Positions 32,989 through 43,502 are shown, numbered from the stretch's first letter. The stretch: DNA of 64,000 bases from Bacillota bacterium (GCA_023442465.1 JAEZZQ010000016.1:310001-374000), one strand, 5' to 3'. The notes: a model not told the origin generated them from the sequence alone. Program-made: numbers and translations.

Positions 32989-34056
32989 ATGAAAGCAAAA
33001 AAATGGTGTATTTCTGTTATTGTAACATATGTATGCGTCATGGTTGGAATTGGTGGACTAGTATTTGTGGTTGATCCTTACTTTCATTATCACGCACCTT
33101 TAAATGGTTTGAGTTATGTACTCAATAACGCTATGTATCAAAATGATGGAGTCATAAAAAATTTTGACTATGACTCCATGATAATTGGAACTTCTACAAC
33201 TTTAGGGTTTAATGAAGAAGAAGCAAATCAACTATTTGGAAGAAAATTCGTGAGAATTACTTATTTAGGAGAAGGATTTAAACGTATTAATCAAGCATTA
33301 CAAAAAGCGATTGTATATAACGAAAAATTGAATTTTGTAATTCGAGGTGTAGACCCCATATGGTTTGTATCAGATACTAACTATATGGGATATCCAGAAT
33401 ATCCCGACTATCTATACGACAATGAACTCTGGAACGACGTTAATTACGTATTTAATAAAAATATCCTAATAAATGATGTATCAACAGAGATATTCAGAAC
33501 ATTCTATAGAGCAGATGAGAAGTTTTACGAAAACAATACTACGGCATTTTATACTTCTGATGATAATACAAAAGGAGCCTTGGAAAAATATAATCGTATG
33601 CCTAAAGAAGAAAAAATAATCGAACAGTCCGAAACAGACGAATTTTTCCGTTTATTAGAACAGAATATGAGAGAAAATGTTTTTTCTACAATAGAATCAA
33701 ACCCGGATATCACTTTTTATATTTTCATTCCGCCATATAGTATATGCTGGTGGGACAGCCTGAATCAGTATGGAGTCGCTGTTTTAGAACGTAGAATAGA
33801 TATGGAAAAGTACGTTATAGAAAATTTACTGAACTATAAGAATGTGCGATTATTTTCATTCTCTAATAATTTTGAACTTACATGCAATATGGATAATTAT
33901 GATGATGAAATACATTACAAGAAAGAAATTAATAGTGAAATACTTAGTTGGTTATCAGAAGGTAAGTACGAATTAACAAAAGACAATTACTTGGATTACC
34001 TTTCCGAAATCACACAATATTATAGCAATTATGATTATGATAGTATATTTAAGTAA
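32989..34056 (+). CDS. DltD/AlgJ-like partner of MBOAT acyltransferase
   Basis: A 355-residue protein. One N-terminal membrane helix (CISVIVTYVCVMVGIGGLVFVV) precedes an extracytoplasmic domain with FDYDSMIIGTSTTLGFN near residue 55, resembling the GxS block of SGNH-type partner proteins. A late DEIHYKKEI could give the Asp/His pair. Such proteins work with an MBOAT enzyme to acylate cell-wall or exopolysaccharide polymers. AAGGAGAATAGT precedes ATG 32989, 10 bp after the MBOAT stop, so they share an operon. With the MBOAT frame broken, the pair may be silent. Confidence 0.65.
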   Translation: MKAKKWCISVIVTYVCVMVGIGGLVFVVDPYFHYHAPLNGLSYVLNNAMYQNDGVIKNFDYDSMIIGTSTTLGFNEEEANQLFGRKFVRITYLGEGFKRINQALQKAIVYNEKLNFVIRGVDPIWFVSDTNYMGYPEYPDYLYDNELWNDVNYVFNKNILINDVSTEIFRTFYRADEKFYENNTTAFYTSDDNTKGALEKYNRMPKEEKIIEQSETDEFFRLLEQNMRENVFSTIESNPDITFYIFIPPYSICWWDSLNQYGVAVLERRIDMEKYVIENLLNYKNVRLFSFSNNFELTCNMDNYDDEIHYKKEINSEILSWLSEGKYELTKDNYLDYLSEITQYYSNYDYDSIFK

Positions 34057-34079
34057 ATATAAGTCATTACATAGCTGCT

Positions 34080-34197
34080 GGTACCAATATATAGATCCAT
34101 CACCGTTTACTATGGAAAAAAATATAATCCCTCAACAGGAACTCTTAAAATTAAAACTGTTGATGGGGGTTCATATGAGAGTAACCTATTACTCTAA
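34080..34197 (+). pseudogene. Second YNPSTG scrap
   Basis: A start-less frame reads VYYGKKYNPSTGTLKIKT and ends VDGGSYESNLLL before TAA. Same YNPSTGxL motif as 31270-31421. It is probably the tail of a degraded phage or surface gene. The remaining 34198-34317 shows nothing. Confidence 0.35.
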
Positions 34198-34317
34198 CTA
34201 GAACATCTTTTGATAGAATTAAAGAATATCAGCAAGTAAACCAAGATATTAGCAATGATGAATTTTTGATTTTATATGGTATTTTTTCTATACTCATGCC
34301 GCATCAACTCTATTATA

Positions 34318-35514
34318 TTAGTATTTGATCAATCCTTTGTTTGTATTTAAATGAAAAATTTGATCTAATAATATAATAAGTAGTAGGATGTAAAGAAAAA
34401 TATATAGCATGCCAGAGGAACCTAAAGCTTTTATTGGATAAGCGATAAATACCAATGATAACAAGGTGGCATATAAATAATCCATTTTGCAGTAGCTTTT
34501 TTTTCTGTTCATTTCATTCATAAAGCATAGAAATGGAATTGTCCAATAAATTAAGCAATATGTTCCGCTGGCAGGAACAAAAATAATCGTCAAGCTTGTC
34601 AATAGGGTAATATTCTTCCAAGAAGTACTTTTAAATAAGCATATAAGTATTACAATCATTAAATAAAAATAAGAAAGAATTTTACCTAATTGATGTCCTA
34701 ATGTTACGGATATTCCCAATGCTTCTGAAATTCTACCGCATATGCCAGTTATGGTAACGCCAGTTACTCCACTATTTACCGCAGTAATGTTTCCCAAAAA
34801 AGCCAGAAAACCTACAGTCCCCTGGAAAAAGACAAAAGGAACAAAGAAAAATAAAAGCCCATAAATTGTTAAACGGAAAGCTTCTTTGTAGCGTTTTTCA
34901 GAAAGATATAATACTCCAAAAATGGCTGGATATAATTTTAAGCCAAACGCTGCGGCGAATAAAAGTATAGCAAGTTCTCGTTCAACCTTATTTTCTGAAT
35001 TTCTCAGTGCAAAAGCATACATTAATATGATTAGTACTAATAATGACATATTGCCGCGTTCAATCGACAGCCAGAAGGGATAAGAAAGTAAAAGCATTAT
35101 TGACATCAGCTTATTTTTACCGAGATTTGATTCTTCATATAATTTTAATGTAGCAAATACAAATAATACCGCTAGTATAGCAATTACAATGGAAACGAGA
35201 AGTACGCCGGAAGGACTGGTTTGTAGGGCATATGGGTTATCTATATTGTTCTTATATAAAATACATGAAATTAGGTAATACATACAATATGCAAGTGGTG
35301 GAAAAGAAGCATGCATACCCTCAAAATAAACATTACCTAATCCAAGATAAAATCGTCTTACATGATCAAAAAAGTCTGCGAAATAACTAAATGTATATAC
35401 TATATTTTCCAAAAAAACTCCTTTTGAAAAAATGAGTGATAAAATTAAGACCGAAATTCCAATGATAAACAGTAGATATATGTATTTGACAGGTGTAAAC
35501 ATTTTTTTATTCAT
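34318..35514 (-). CDS. GT87-like polytopic glycosyltransferase
   Basis: A 398-residue membrane protein with about ten helices. SIERGNMSLLVLIILMYAF and FAAAFGLKLYPAIFGVLYL correspond to the RGN and KxxP motifs of DUF2029/GT87 polyprenol-phosphate-mannose-type mannosyltransferases. The first extracytoplasmic loop (FADFFDHVRR) carries an Asp that may be catalytic. Start 35514 (MNKKMFTPVKY) is favoured because GAAGGG lies 8-9 nt upstream, unlike ATG 35529. It is the only minus-strand gene in the AT-rich island and probably adds sugars to a lipid-linked or surface glycan (inference). Confidence 0.65.
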   Translation of the reverse strand: MNKKMFTPVKYIYLLFIIGISVLILSLIFSKGVFLENIVYTFSYFADFFDHVRRFYLGLGNVYFEGMHASFPPLAYCMYYLISCILYKNNIDNPYALQTSPSGVLLVSIVIAILAVLFVFATLKLYEESNLGKNKLMSIMLLLSYPFWLSIERGNMSLLVLIILMYAFALRNSENKVERELAILLFAAAFGLKLYPAIFGVLYLSEKRYKEAFRLTIYGLLFFFVPFVFFQGTVGFLAFLGNITAVNSGVTGVTITGICGRISEALGISVTLGHQLGKILSYFYLMIVILICLFKSTSWKNITLLTSLTIIFVPASGTYCLIYWTIPFLCFMNEMNRKKSYCKMDYLYATLLSLVFIAYPIKALGSSGMLYIFLYILLLIILLDQIFHLNTNKGLIKY

Positions 35515-35657
35515 ATTTTTGCCCTTCATACTTTTTATATTATTTATTAAATGATAAACTTATTACTTCCTTAAAAATTTATATAAAATAACAAATTTAA
35601 TTCTACAATAAATCCCATTTTATTACAATGATATAAATGGAAATGTTGTTATTGTAA

Positions 35658-35906
35658 ATGGAATATATAGAGAAAAATTCTAATGCGCTCGATATTGTTA
35701 CTACCAGGAAGAGCCCATTGAATGATATTGCAGATTGGGTAAATAATATCAGTTATCACGTTGTTAATAATATAAACAATATGAGAAGTATTGTGATTAA
35801 TATTGGGGACATTCAATTACAAAGCATTCAGGACGTAAATGGATTATCTAACGCAATAATTCAAAGACTGACAAATGCAATTGCATTAAAATTACATAAA
35901 ATATAG
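35658..35906 (+). pseudogene. Fragment resembling phage tape-measure C-terminus
   Basis: An 82-codon frame, MEYIEKNSNALDIVTTRK, ending with IVINIGDIQLQSIQDVNGLSNAIIQRLTNAIALKLHKI. The GDIxIQxVQDxxxxAxAI pattern followed by a short Leu-rich helix is typical of the last residues of phage tail tape-measure proteins. It has no clear ribosome site. Probably a phage relic caught in the island. Confidence 0.4.
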
Positions 35907-36043
35907 AAAGAAACCACACTCTGAAAAACGAGCGTGGTAATTATTCAACGAAATATTAAGATTAATGATAGAATTTTATTTATTATTATCTTATAATATC
36001 AAATATAGTATTTATTTTAGACAATTGATATAGGGGATTAATA

Positions 36044-37684
36044 ATGAATAAAAATATAATGGAACATATTAAAAATAATTGGGCTATTCTTATAATAATT
36101 GTTATGTCTTCTTTTGTTTACTTTATAATTTATGGTACAAAATTAATAAATCCTCAATATGATTTATGGTTACTAAAAGGAGGCGATTTAAGTCAGCACT
36201 ATATTGGTTGGGAATTTTTCAGAAAAAGCACGTGGCAATTCCCGATAGGTTTGATGAACACTATGTCTTACCCAAATAACGTATCTGTTATTTTTACGGA
36301 TTCAATTCCTATAGCGGCAATACTATTTAAAATAATGTCACCACTGTTATCAAATACCTTTCAGTATTTTGGTTTGTGGGAATTTCTTTGTTTTGTACTA
36401 CAAGGTGTTTTTTCATATAACATATTACATTTATTGACCAAGAATAAATTGGGTTCAATTTTAGGGGCTTTATTTTTTATAACGGCACCAATCTTCATTA
36501 CCAGAGTATATTTACACACTGCGCTTTCATCTCAATGGCTTATTTTGGCAGCTTTATACATATTCTACCAAACATCTTTTGATAATAAAATGGGAAGTAA
36601 ATATCTTCTGCTACGATGGGGAATACTTGGATTTTTATGTAGTTTTATTCATTTATACTATATTCCTATGTGTGGAATAATAATGATTTCTACATTATTG
36701 ATAAAGGTATATCGTGAAAAAAAATTATTGCATTCTTTTATTATAGCATTTTGTTATATTTTTGTATGCTTCATTTCAATTTTTGTACTAGGTGCGTTCT
36801 CTCACGATCATCAACTTGACGCAGGCGGATTAGGCCAATTTAGCTTTAATCTCAACGGATTTTTTAATTCCATGGGCTGGTCTAAGTTTTTTTCGCCATT
36901 AAGTTCATACGGAGAGGGTAGCGGAGAAGGATTTGCTTATTTAGGCTTGGGAATATATGGTATTACTATTGCTTGTATATTAATTGTTGTTAATAAAATT
37001 GTATATGATAAAAGAAAATTTAAATTTAATTTTATAAATATTATCTCCCATATATTTATGTTTGTTTTATTTTTGCTTATCTCATGTTCGTATATCGTAG
37101 CTATTAATGGGAATATAACTTTTAGATTACCCTATCCTGAAAAATTAATTTCTTTATGGGGCATGTTTAGAGCTAGTGGTCGTTTTATTTGGCCTGTAAT
37201 ATATATATTAATGATATATTTAATATCGTATATTATTAATTTTATTAAGAACCAAAAAACTTTAATCATCATTTTAATGGCGATGTTCATATTACAAATA
37301 CATGATATTTCAGGTGTATTAAAAAACAAACATGATGAATTTACATCATCCTATGAAGAATATGGTCTGATAAGCAACGACGAATGGAATAATCTATTAA
37401 GAAATAAAAAGCATATCGTATTTGTTTCAAAGGTTACGGAAAATCAAGATATATTATATTCAATAAGTCAATATGCTATAGAAAACAATATGACAATCAA
37501 CGATTTTTATTTTGCACATTCTGCCGTATCGGGAGAAATAATAGAATCATTAAATGAATATTATATGAACGATATAAATAATTATACTGCATATATATTT
37601 AAACCAAATGATTATGAAAATATTCAAAAATTTGATTTAGATTATTTTAAGATTGATAATTTTATAGTTGGGATAAAAAAATAA
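36044..37684 (+). CDS. DUF6311-like membrane glycosyltransferase-type protein
   Basis: A 546-residue protein with about eleven membrane helices and a C-terminal soluble part. LLKGGDLSQHYIGWEFFRKSTWQFPIGLMNTMSYPNNVSVIFTDSIPI near residues 45-95 resembles the first loop of DUF6311 proteins, a GT-C-like family. The acidic GGDLSQH could hold the catalytic Asp. It is strongly AT-biased in codon use like its neighbours. Followed 73 bp later by another large membrane protein, so probably one operon for surface-glycan assembly; substrates unknown. Confidence 0.7.
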   Translation: MNKNIMEHIKNNWAILIIIVMSSFVYFIIYGTKLINPQYDLWLLKGGDLSQHYIGWEFFRKSTWQFPIGLMNTMSYPNNVSVIFTDSIPIAAILFKIMSPLLSNTFQYFGLWEFLCFVLQGVFSYNILHLLTKNKLGSILGALFFITAPIFITRVYLHTALSSQWLILAALYIFYQTSFDNKMGSKYLLLRWGILGFLCSFIHLYYIPMCGIIMISTLLIKVYREKKLLHSFIIAFCYIFVCFISIFVLGAFSHDHQLDAGGLGQFSFNLNGFFNSMGWSKFFSPLSSYGEGSGEGFAYLGLGIYGITIACILIVVNKIVYDKRKFKFNFINIISHIFMFVLFLLISCSYIVAINGNITFRLPYPEKLISLWGMFRASGRFIWPVIYILMIYLISYIINFIKNQKTLIIILMAMFILQIHDISGVLKNKHDEFTSSYEEYGLISNDEWNNLLRNKKHIVFVSKVTENQDILYSISQYAIENNMTINDFYFAHSAVSGEIIESLNEYYMNDINNYTAYIFKPNDYENIQKFDLDYFKIDNFIVGIKK

Positions 37685-37757
37685 ATGAGATAAAGGTGCC
37701 GTGTAGCGAAATTTATGATATATTTATTTATAAAATACCATTTATTAGGAGAAAGTA

Positions 37758-40295
37758 ATGAAATTTAATTCTAAAGACAAATTATATATAATTTGTTGCA
37801 TTTCTATTTTATTTATAGGCATATTTGCATTATGTTATTATCTCTTTCCGTATCAAGGTTTAAGATATAGTAACGAGGCCTACTATCCGGTTGTAAGTGA
37901 ACATTCTTTAATTGAATTGAACGAAGACACCACCGTTTCACAAAATTTCAGTTCAGAAAATATTCATTTAAAAGGTCTAAAGTATTATATAATCAAAGAG
38001 GAATCAGATGCTGTAGGTTATTTACATGTATCAATAAGGGATGATAATAGTAATTTAATGGAAGATAGACAAATTCTATTATCTGATATACAAAATGCAG
38101 AATGGTCTTCCGATTATTTTCCCCTTACATTGAAAAAAAATCATATTTACCAAATAAATATCTCTGCTGAAGAATGTACTGATAGTAAATATCCTTATCT
38201 CATATTAATGGGAAATCATGATCAAAATTCGCCTAATTTAGAAGCATATCAAAACAATGAATCTCTTAATGGCAATGTTTTGATTAGTTATGAATTCGCA
38301 AAATTGAATAGCACATATATAAATGTTGTTGTTTTAATATTATCTGTTCTTTCACTAATTGCTATCATATTTGTTATCAGTGTTTCGAAAAATGAAAATT
38401 GGGCTTCTATAATAAATAATCTAAAATCTTATAAGTCCTTGACAATAAAGAAAACACTTATAGTATTTTTGTTTGTTATGCAGTTTGTTCTAATAATTCC
38501 CAATATTGTTTATAAAGTAGGGGGATTTAATTTAGATCCTTCATGGCGATACTTCTTAAATATAGCCAATTCCTTAAAACTAAAATATGGAACTGACATT
38601 TATTTTACGTATGGGCCATTAGGGTACATATGCTACCTTATGAATCTCGACAATTCTCCTTCGTACTGGATTGGTGTTGGAATTTGGGGAGTTATTTTTG
38701 CCATTCATATTTTATTATTGGTATGGATATATAAACTATATTTGGATAATAAAGTATCATTCACTGCAATTGCTTTATCTGTATTAACTTACGTATGTAC
38801 AATGTTTGAATCTGAACGTGATAATTATCAACTATATTTGCTGTTATTATCAGTTGTAATTTATTTCTTAGGTAATAGCAGAAGTATCATAATAACTAAT
38901 TTATTACTAAGTTTGATGTTCTTTTGTAAATTTTCAACCTTTACCAGCGGTGTCGCATTCATTACTGTTTTCATTGTTCTGCGCTTTTTCTTTAATAAGG
39001 ATAAGAAATGTATATTCTTAATGCTCCCATCCTTAATAATCGCTCCTATCACATATTTAGTATATAACCCCTCGTTAAAAGGGTTATATGAATATGTGAC
39101 TGGGATATTGAGAATATCCAGCGGATGGATGAAAACACAGCAATGGAATGATGTCATAACTAATCAGGAATACCGTTATTTACTTGTAATTGTTTTGCTA
39201 TATATTATGCTTATAGTTATTTCTCTTTTAGTCGATTATCATAGATCAACCATTTTAATTTCATGTTGCGTGTCACTGTTTTTTGCTTACAAATATTCCG
39301 TCACCGCACACGGAATTGCTATGGGAATTTGGCTGGTTTCCATGCTCTTTTCCGTTGTTGTTCTGTCTATTGACTTTGGCTCAATGTATTCGCAAATCAG
39401 AACAAAAAAAAGATATGCATTTTATTATGCAGCTTCAATAGTTGGATGTCTATCTATTGCTTCATTGTTGTGTATAAATCTTCACAATAACTGGGGACAA
39501 ATTAAGGACAGCCTAAAAAACAAAGTAATTACTTTTGCAACCCTGAAAGACAGTTCTCTGCTTCCGGAATTATATGACAATACTTACATTCCGACAAATA
39601 TTCTTGATACAATAGGCGATGATACTGTCACTACATATCCGTGGGAGGTTGGATATAAGGCTGTATACACTGATTTAAATATGGTTTATAGTCCTTCTAT
39701 TCAAAACTGTAATGAATTTATTCCATGGCTTGATCAAAAAGTTGCTGATTATTTTTACTCAGAGCAAGCACCTAAGTATATTATATTAGAAGACGAAACT
39801 ATTTATTTCCACATAAAATACTTAGATAATCCTTTAACATGGGAGGCAATCAAAGACAGATACCGTGCGGTTATAACACAAGAAGGATTTTGCTTATTAG
39901 AAAAACAAGATAATGTAGTTAAAAGGGAACTGGAACTAATCAGTTCAGGACTATACCGTACCAATGATATTATAAATTGTCCAGAGAATGCGGATTATGT
40001 GAAGGTTCATTTAAATTATTCAATATACGGAGAAATAAAGGATTTTTTCTGGCGAACAGGAATGACAAACATGACTATTAACTATAAGGACGGTTCAAGT
40101 TGTTCGGGTGTAATTATCGTTCCCAATATGCCTTCCGGGTTTTCTCTGGATTATGTTCCCCAGAATCTTGATGACGTATCACTCGTATTAAACACAAAGG
40201 ATTTCACTAAGATGTCGTCCATTCAATTTGGCGGTATCGGGCTGGATGCTTTAGAAGACAACGTACAAGTTGAATGGTTTCAATACATAGAATAA
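37758..40295 (+). CDS. Large polytopic membrane protein, GT-C-like, function unknown
   Basis: An 845-residue protein. TM1 lies at residues ~9-28. An extracytoplasmic beta-rich domain (~30-180) follows, then about twelve helices (~185-620) and a second soluble domain (~630-845). After TM3, GGFNLDPSWRYFLNIANSLKLKYGTDIYFTYGPLGY contains a conserved-looking Asp/Trp/Arg loop as in GT-C glycosyltransferases. AGGAG lies 7-8 nt before ATG 37758. It is the last island gene, ending at terminator 40315-40353. Not recognised beyond general architecture. Confidence 0.6.
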   Translation: MKFNSKDKLYIICCISILFIGIFALCYYLFPYQGLRYSNEAYYPVVSEHSLIELNEDTTVSQNFSSENIHLKGLKYYIIKEESDAVGYLHVSIRDDNSNLMEDRQILLSDIQNAEWSSDYFPLTLKKNHIYQINISAEECTDSKYPYLILMGNHDQNSPNLEAYQNNESLNGNVLISYEFAKLNSTYINVVVLILSVLSLIAIIFVISVSKNENWASIINNLKSYKSLTIKKTLIVFLFVMQFVLIIPNIVYKVGGFNLDPSWRYFLNIANSLKLKYGTDIYFTYGPLGYICYLMNLDNSPSYWIGVGIWGVIFAIHILLLVWIYKLYLDNKVSFTAIALSVLTYVCTMFESERDNYQLYLLLLSVVIYFLGNSRSIIITNLLLSLMFFCKFSTFTSGVAFITVFIVLRFFFNKDKKCIFLMLPSLIIAPITYLVYNPSLKGLYEYVTGILRISSGWMKTQQWNDVITNQEYRYLLVIVLLYIMLIVISLLVDYHRSTILISCCVSLFFAYKYSVTAHGIAMGIWLVSMLFSVVVLSIDFGSMYSQIRTKKRYAFYYAASIVGCLSIASLLCINLHNNWGQIKDSLKNKVITFATLKDSSLLPELYDNTYIPTNILDTIGDDTVTTYPWEVGYKAVYTDLNMVYSPSIQNCNEFIPWLDQKVADYFYSEQAPKYIILEDETIYFHIKYLDNPLTWEAIKDRYRAVITQEGFCLLEKQDNVVKRELELISSGLYRTNDIINCPENADYVKVHLNYSIYGEIKDFFWRTGMTNMTINYKDGSSCSGVIIVPNMPSGFSLDYVPQNLDDVSLVLNTKDFTKMSSIQFGGIGLDALEDNVQVEWFQYIE

Positions 40296-40314
40296 CAAAT
40301 TTAACCAAAGCAAA

Positions 40315-40353
40315 AACCCTCCTCCTTGCCAAAAGGAGAGGGTTATTTTTTTA
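40315..40353 (+). terminator. Terminator at end of AT-rich island
   Basis: AACCCTCCTCCTT and AAGGAGAGGGTT pair with one bulge, then ATTTTTTT. It lies 20 bp after the 845-residue gene. The rest of 40354-40591 shows no gene. Confidence 0.85.
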
Positions 40354-40591
40354 TAGAATCGAACTTTCATATTTTTCTACAAAGCCAAGAAAAATGTTCT
40401 GATTTCCCGATTCCTACGGTAATCAGAAAAAATCTTCTTTGCAACATCTTCTTCTACAAGTAGTAATATTCCCAAATTGATAAAATCCGGTTTCCTTTCC
40501 AGCTATCATTACGACATTTTTTGTATACTTTTCCTATCCTGCACATACATTTAAATTAACAAAAGAGATTTTCTCCCAAGAGGATTTTATT

Positions 40592-41281
40592 ATGTGTCAA
40601 GACAATATATTGCCCTACCGCAGCGATTTGAAGGTAGTAATAGCAGGAAGAGCAAAGGATACCGTTAATTATGAAAAGGCTCTGACCTCCATGGGAGTCT
40701 CCTGTCTAACTACAATGGATTTAGCCGATCTGGCAGAATTCGACGCACTCCTGCTTCCGGGAGGAGGGGATATTACTCCGGCCTTTTTCGGACAAAAAAA
40801 TCAGGGTTCCAGGAATATGGACACCGAACTGGATATCATACAGCTTCAGGCGCTAGATTCCTTCGTAAAACGGGAATACCCAGTGCTCGGAATTTGCAAG
40901 GGCATCCAGATTATCAACGTTTATTTTAACGGCACGATTATCCAGGATCTTAAACAAGCCCCCCATCATGCGTGGGACAATGGAGACAAAGTTCATTCTT
41001 CTGCCGCCCTTCCCGATTCTCCTCTTTTCTCATTATACGGAAGACGTTTCAACGTGAACAGCGCTCATCATCAGGGCGTTGGCAAGGTAGGACACAATCT
41101 GACCGTCATCCAGACTTCAGATGATAACATTATCGAAGGAATCGTTCACGATTCGCTTCCAATCATCGGTGTCCAATGGCACCCAGAACGGCTTTTCGAC
41201 AGCTCCGCTCCTGGCGGTACCGTAGACGGGCGATTGCTGTTTTCTTACTTTTTATCCTTATGTGACACCGCCGGAGCTTGA
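40592..41281 (+). CDS. Class I glutamine amidotransferase, PuuD-like
   Basis: A 229-residue protein of the gamma-glutamyl-GABA hydrolase family. LLLPGGGDITPAFFG is the substrate loop, VLGICKGIQIINV carries nucleophile Cys102, and the VNSAHHQGVG segment and GVQWHPER give the catalytic His and Glu. It would hydrolyse gamma-glutamyl conjugates in amine catabolism; the exact substrate is unknown. GAGGATTTTATT precedes ATG 40592. Its last 37 bp overlap the convergent DUF2974 gene. Confidence 0.9.
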   Translation: MCQDNILPYRSDLKVVIAGRAKDTVNYEKALTSMGVSCLTTMDLADLAEFDALLLPGGGDITPAFFGQKNQGSRNMDTELDIIQLQALDSFVKREYPVLGICKGIQIINVYFNGTIIQDLKQAPHHAWDNGDKVHSSAALPDSPLFSLYGRRFNVNSAHHQGVGKVGHNLTVIQTSDDNIIEGIVHDSLPIIGVQWHPERLFDSSAPGGTVDGRLLFSYFLSLCDTAGA

Positions 41282-42411
41282 ATTTCCTTTCTTCTCCGGC
41301 GTTTTTCTGACCGCTCCTGAAGCTCCTCCTTTGCTTTTGCTCCGGCAACTTCAAATAAGGACACAATGATTTTTTTCATCATCCCTGCCGTTTCAGCATC
41401 CAGTCCCTTTACTGCCCCTACTACCGCCAGCATGCTCTTTTTCCAGTCCGCAGTAAAATCGATTAATGTTGCCGCTTCAGAGGCGGATACCACCTCATAC
41501 AGTGTGTCCACAAAAGAATGGATGTGTTCCTCATCCAAAGATAAAATCCACTCATTCAAGGCATCATCCATGAATCTTCTGCTTTTATATATATCCTTTG
41601 CTTTTACAAAAGCATCATCCTTTACGAGCCACGTATAGGGATCGTGCTGCAGCAGCCCGAAGGTCTTGCTTTCAACAACGATATAGCCGTCCTCATGGGC
41701 ACCGAACAACATCCCTACAAGCGACGAATGGGGAAGAATCCTCACTACTCTGTCCGCTATTTTTTCGTACTGTCCACGCTCCCTTATTTCCGGGCGAAAG
41801 CCCGGCCCATCGTGGCTGAATATCTTAACGATTCGTTTTTGTATCTCCGGGCCGCAATTCATCGAAGCAAATACAGCAAAATTTCCCCCTTTGGAATGCC
41901 CTCCCACATAAAACTCCTTAGAAAATTTCCGGGCCACTGTCTTCATATAATCCACGCTGTAACGCTGCCCCGGCACCGGCTCGGAAAAAGCCAGATTGAA
42001 ATCCTCTTTCCAACCGACGATCGTCTCATCTGTTCCCCGATACGCAAGATACACCGTTTTATCTTCCAAAAGAAAAGTAACTGCCGAAAACTGCGTCTCT
42101 CGTTCCGGTTCAATCAAGTTTACATAATAATTCATTTTGAGAGAACGATAACGGGCACTATTAAGCATTCCTGCAAACAGTGCCGTATTCTCTTCTTTAT
42201 ATCTTTCATCGGCGAAAAGCTTCTCCTTTTCCTGATGGCGATCCAGATATTCTATTGTGACAAACGGCTTATCCTCCAAAACATCCGGCACAATACCGTC
42301 GAATTTCAAATAACTGAACTGGCACAGTACCAGACTGTCCACCTCGTTCATCGGCCTTTTTTCAAACGTATAATCTCCATATTCCTTCAAATAATCAATA
42401 ATCGTTCCCAT
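41245..42411 (-). CDS. DUF2974 (Mbeg1-like) lipase/esterase
   Basis: A 388-residue alpha/beta hydrolase. TVYLAYRGTDETIVGWKEDFNLAF and the nucleophile elbow GGHSKGGNFAVFAS (Ser173) are typical of DUF2974, a lipase class 3 relative. FSHDGPGF and a late region complete the core. The C terminus is long and Arg/Lys-rich (EERSEKRRRRKEIQ). There is no signal peptide, so it is probably cytoplasmic. GAGGAG precedes ATG 42411. It lies 12 bp from the nucleoid-protein gene on the same strand. Confidence 0.88.
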   Translation of the reverse strand: MGTIIDYLKEYGDYTFEKRPMNEVDSLVLCQFSYLKFDGIVPDVLEDKPFVTIEYLDRHQEKEKLFADERYKEENTALFAGMLNSARYRSLKMNYYVNLIEPERETQFSAVTFLLEDKTVYLAYRGTDETIVGWKEDFNLAFSEPVPGQRYSVDYMKTVARKFSKEFYVGGHSKGGNFAVFASMNCGPEIQKRIVKIFSHDGPGFRPEIRERGQYEKIADRVVRILPHSSLVGMLFGAHEDGYIVVESKTFGLLQHDPYTWLVKDDAFVKAKDIYKSRRFMDDALNEWILSLDEEHIHSFVDTLYEVVSASEAATLIDFTADWKKSMLAVVGAVKGLDAETAGMMKKIIVSLFEVAGAKAKEELQERSEKRRRRKEIQAPAVSHKDKK

Positions 42412-42423
42412 GCCGCATCTCCT

Positions 42424-43449
42424 CTAAAAACGCGCCTCCAAGTGTCCGATATTCTTAATAAGCACCGATACCGTGCCATCCGGATTCGTAATGAACTCTA
42501 CGCTTCCGGGATTTTTATACTGCTCCATCGGAATCTTTATTTCGATTCCGGTATCCGTATATAAATGCTGCTTCTGGTACTTTCTCGTCGTTGCCTCGCT
42601 TTGCGGCAATATTTCCTCCTTCACCAAGTCGTACTTTTCCATTTTATCCTGAAATGCGATTTTTAACTCCGGTTTCTCCTCAAATATTTTATCCGCAAGC
42701 ACCTCTACCACAAAACCGCCGTTTTCCTGAAGTTCTTCCTGTATGATACTTTTCGCCTTCATATGCGCCTCATACTGATCCAGCTCGCCGTAAGCCTCCT
42801 TCTGCACTGATTCCACCGCCTTCGTTACAATAGACAGCTTCGACTTATGAGACATATGACTGCTGCATTTCAGAAACAAATAGGAAAAATAATTTGTCTT
42901 TTCTCCGTTTACCTCGTACTTTCTCTCTATCACCTGCACCGACAAATCAGTCAGACAAATAATCGCTGCCTCGCTTAGTCTCTGGGACTCCGAGGGCAAT
43001 ATAGACTTATGCCTCATGACCTCATTCGTATTTCCACCTTCCTCCGATGCCAGCGTCCGATGAGTATAAAGCGATTTATAATTCATTTTCAAAAACGCCA
43101 AATACTCATCCTCCCCATATTTAAACCTTACAACGACAAGATCTGCCGGAGGAATATCTATATTGCTATTCATAATGCTATACAACAACTCCGCCGCATC
43201 CTTACTTATCTCCACAAAAAAATCATCCGAATACTGCTCCAGCATCTTATAAACTTCCGATTCCTCCTTATAGAACTGAGAAGTCTTCCCATCATCCCCG
43301 GAAGATATCTTCGCAATATGCTCTTTTAAGAAATCCGCAAACTCCGATCCGAATTCTATCTCCTCATCCGACAATACCGGCATGCCAATCGTTGAATCCA
43401 AAATATGTAATATAACCTTCTTTATCCTTATGTCCTCTTTCACCATCAT
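42424..43449 (-). CDS. Nucleoid-associated protein, NdpA/YejK-like
   Basis: A 341-residue protein. RIKKVILHILDSTIGMPVLSD at the start, VVVRFKYGEDEYLAFLKMNYK in the middle and FITNPDGTVSVLIKNIGHLEAR at the end follow the 37-kDa nucleoid-associated protein family. These proteins bind DNA and dimerise; their physiological role is poorly defined, and some sit in mobile or defence contexts. Two consecutive ATGs occur at 43449 and 43446, with GGGAG about 11 nt upstream. Probably co-transcribed with the DUF2974 gene. Confidence 0.85.
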   Translation of the reverse strand: MMVKEDIRIKKVILHILDSTIGMPVLSDEEIEFGSEFADFLKEHIAKISSGDDGKTSQFYKEESEVYKMLEQYSDDFFVEISKDAAELLYSIMNSNIDIPPADLVVVRFKYGEDEYLAFLKMNYKSLYTHRTLASEEGGNTNEVMRHKSILPSESQRLSEAAIICLTDLSVQVIERKYEVNGEKTNYFSYLFLKCSSHMSHKSKLSIVTKAVESVQKEAYGELDQYEAHMKAKSIIQEELQENGGFVVEVLADKIFEEKPELKIAFQDKMEKYDLVKEEILPQSEATTRKYQKQHLYTDTGIEIKIPMEQYKNPGSVEFITNPDGTVSVLIKNIGHLEARF

Positions 43450-43502
43450 CTATCGTATCTCTCCCATTTATCTTCGTCTTTCCCGTTTTTCTCCGTCTTT
43501 CC

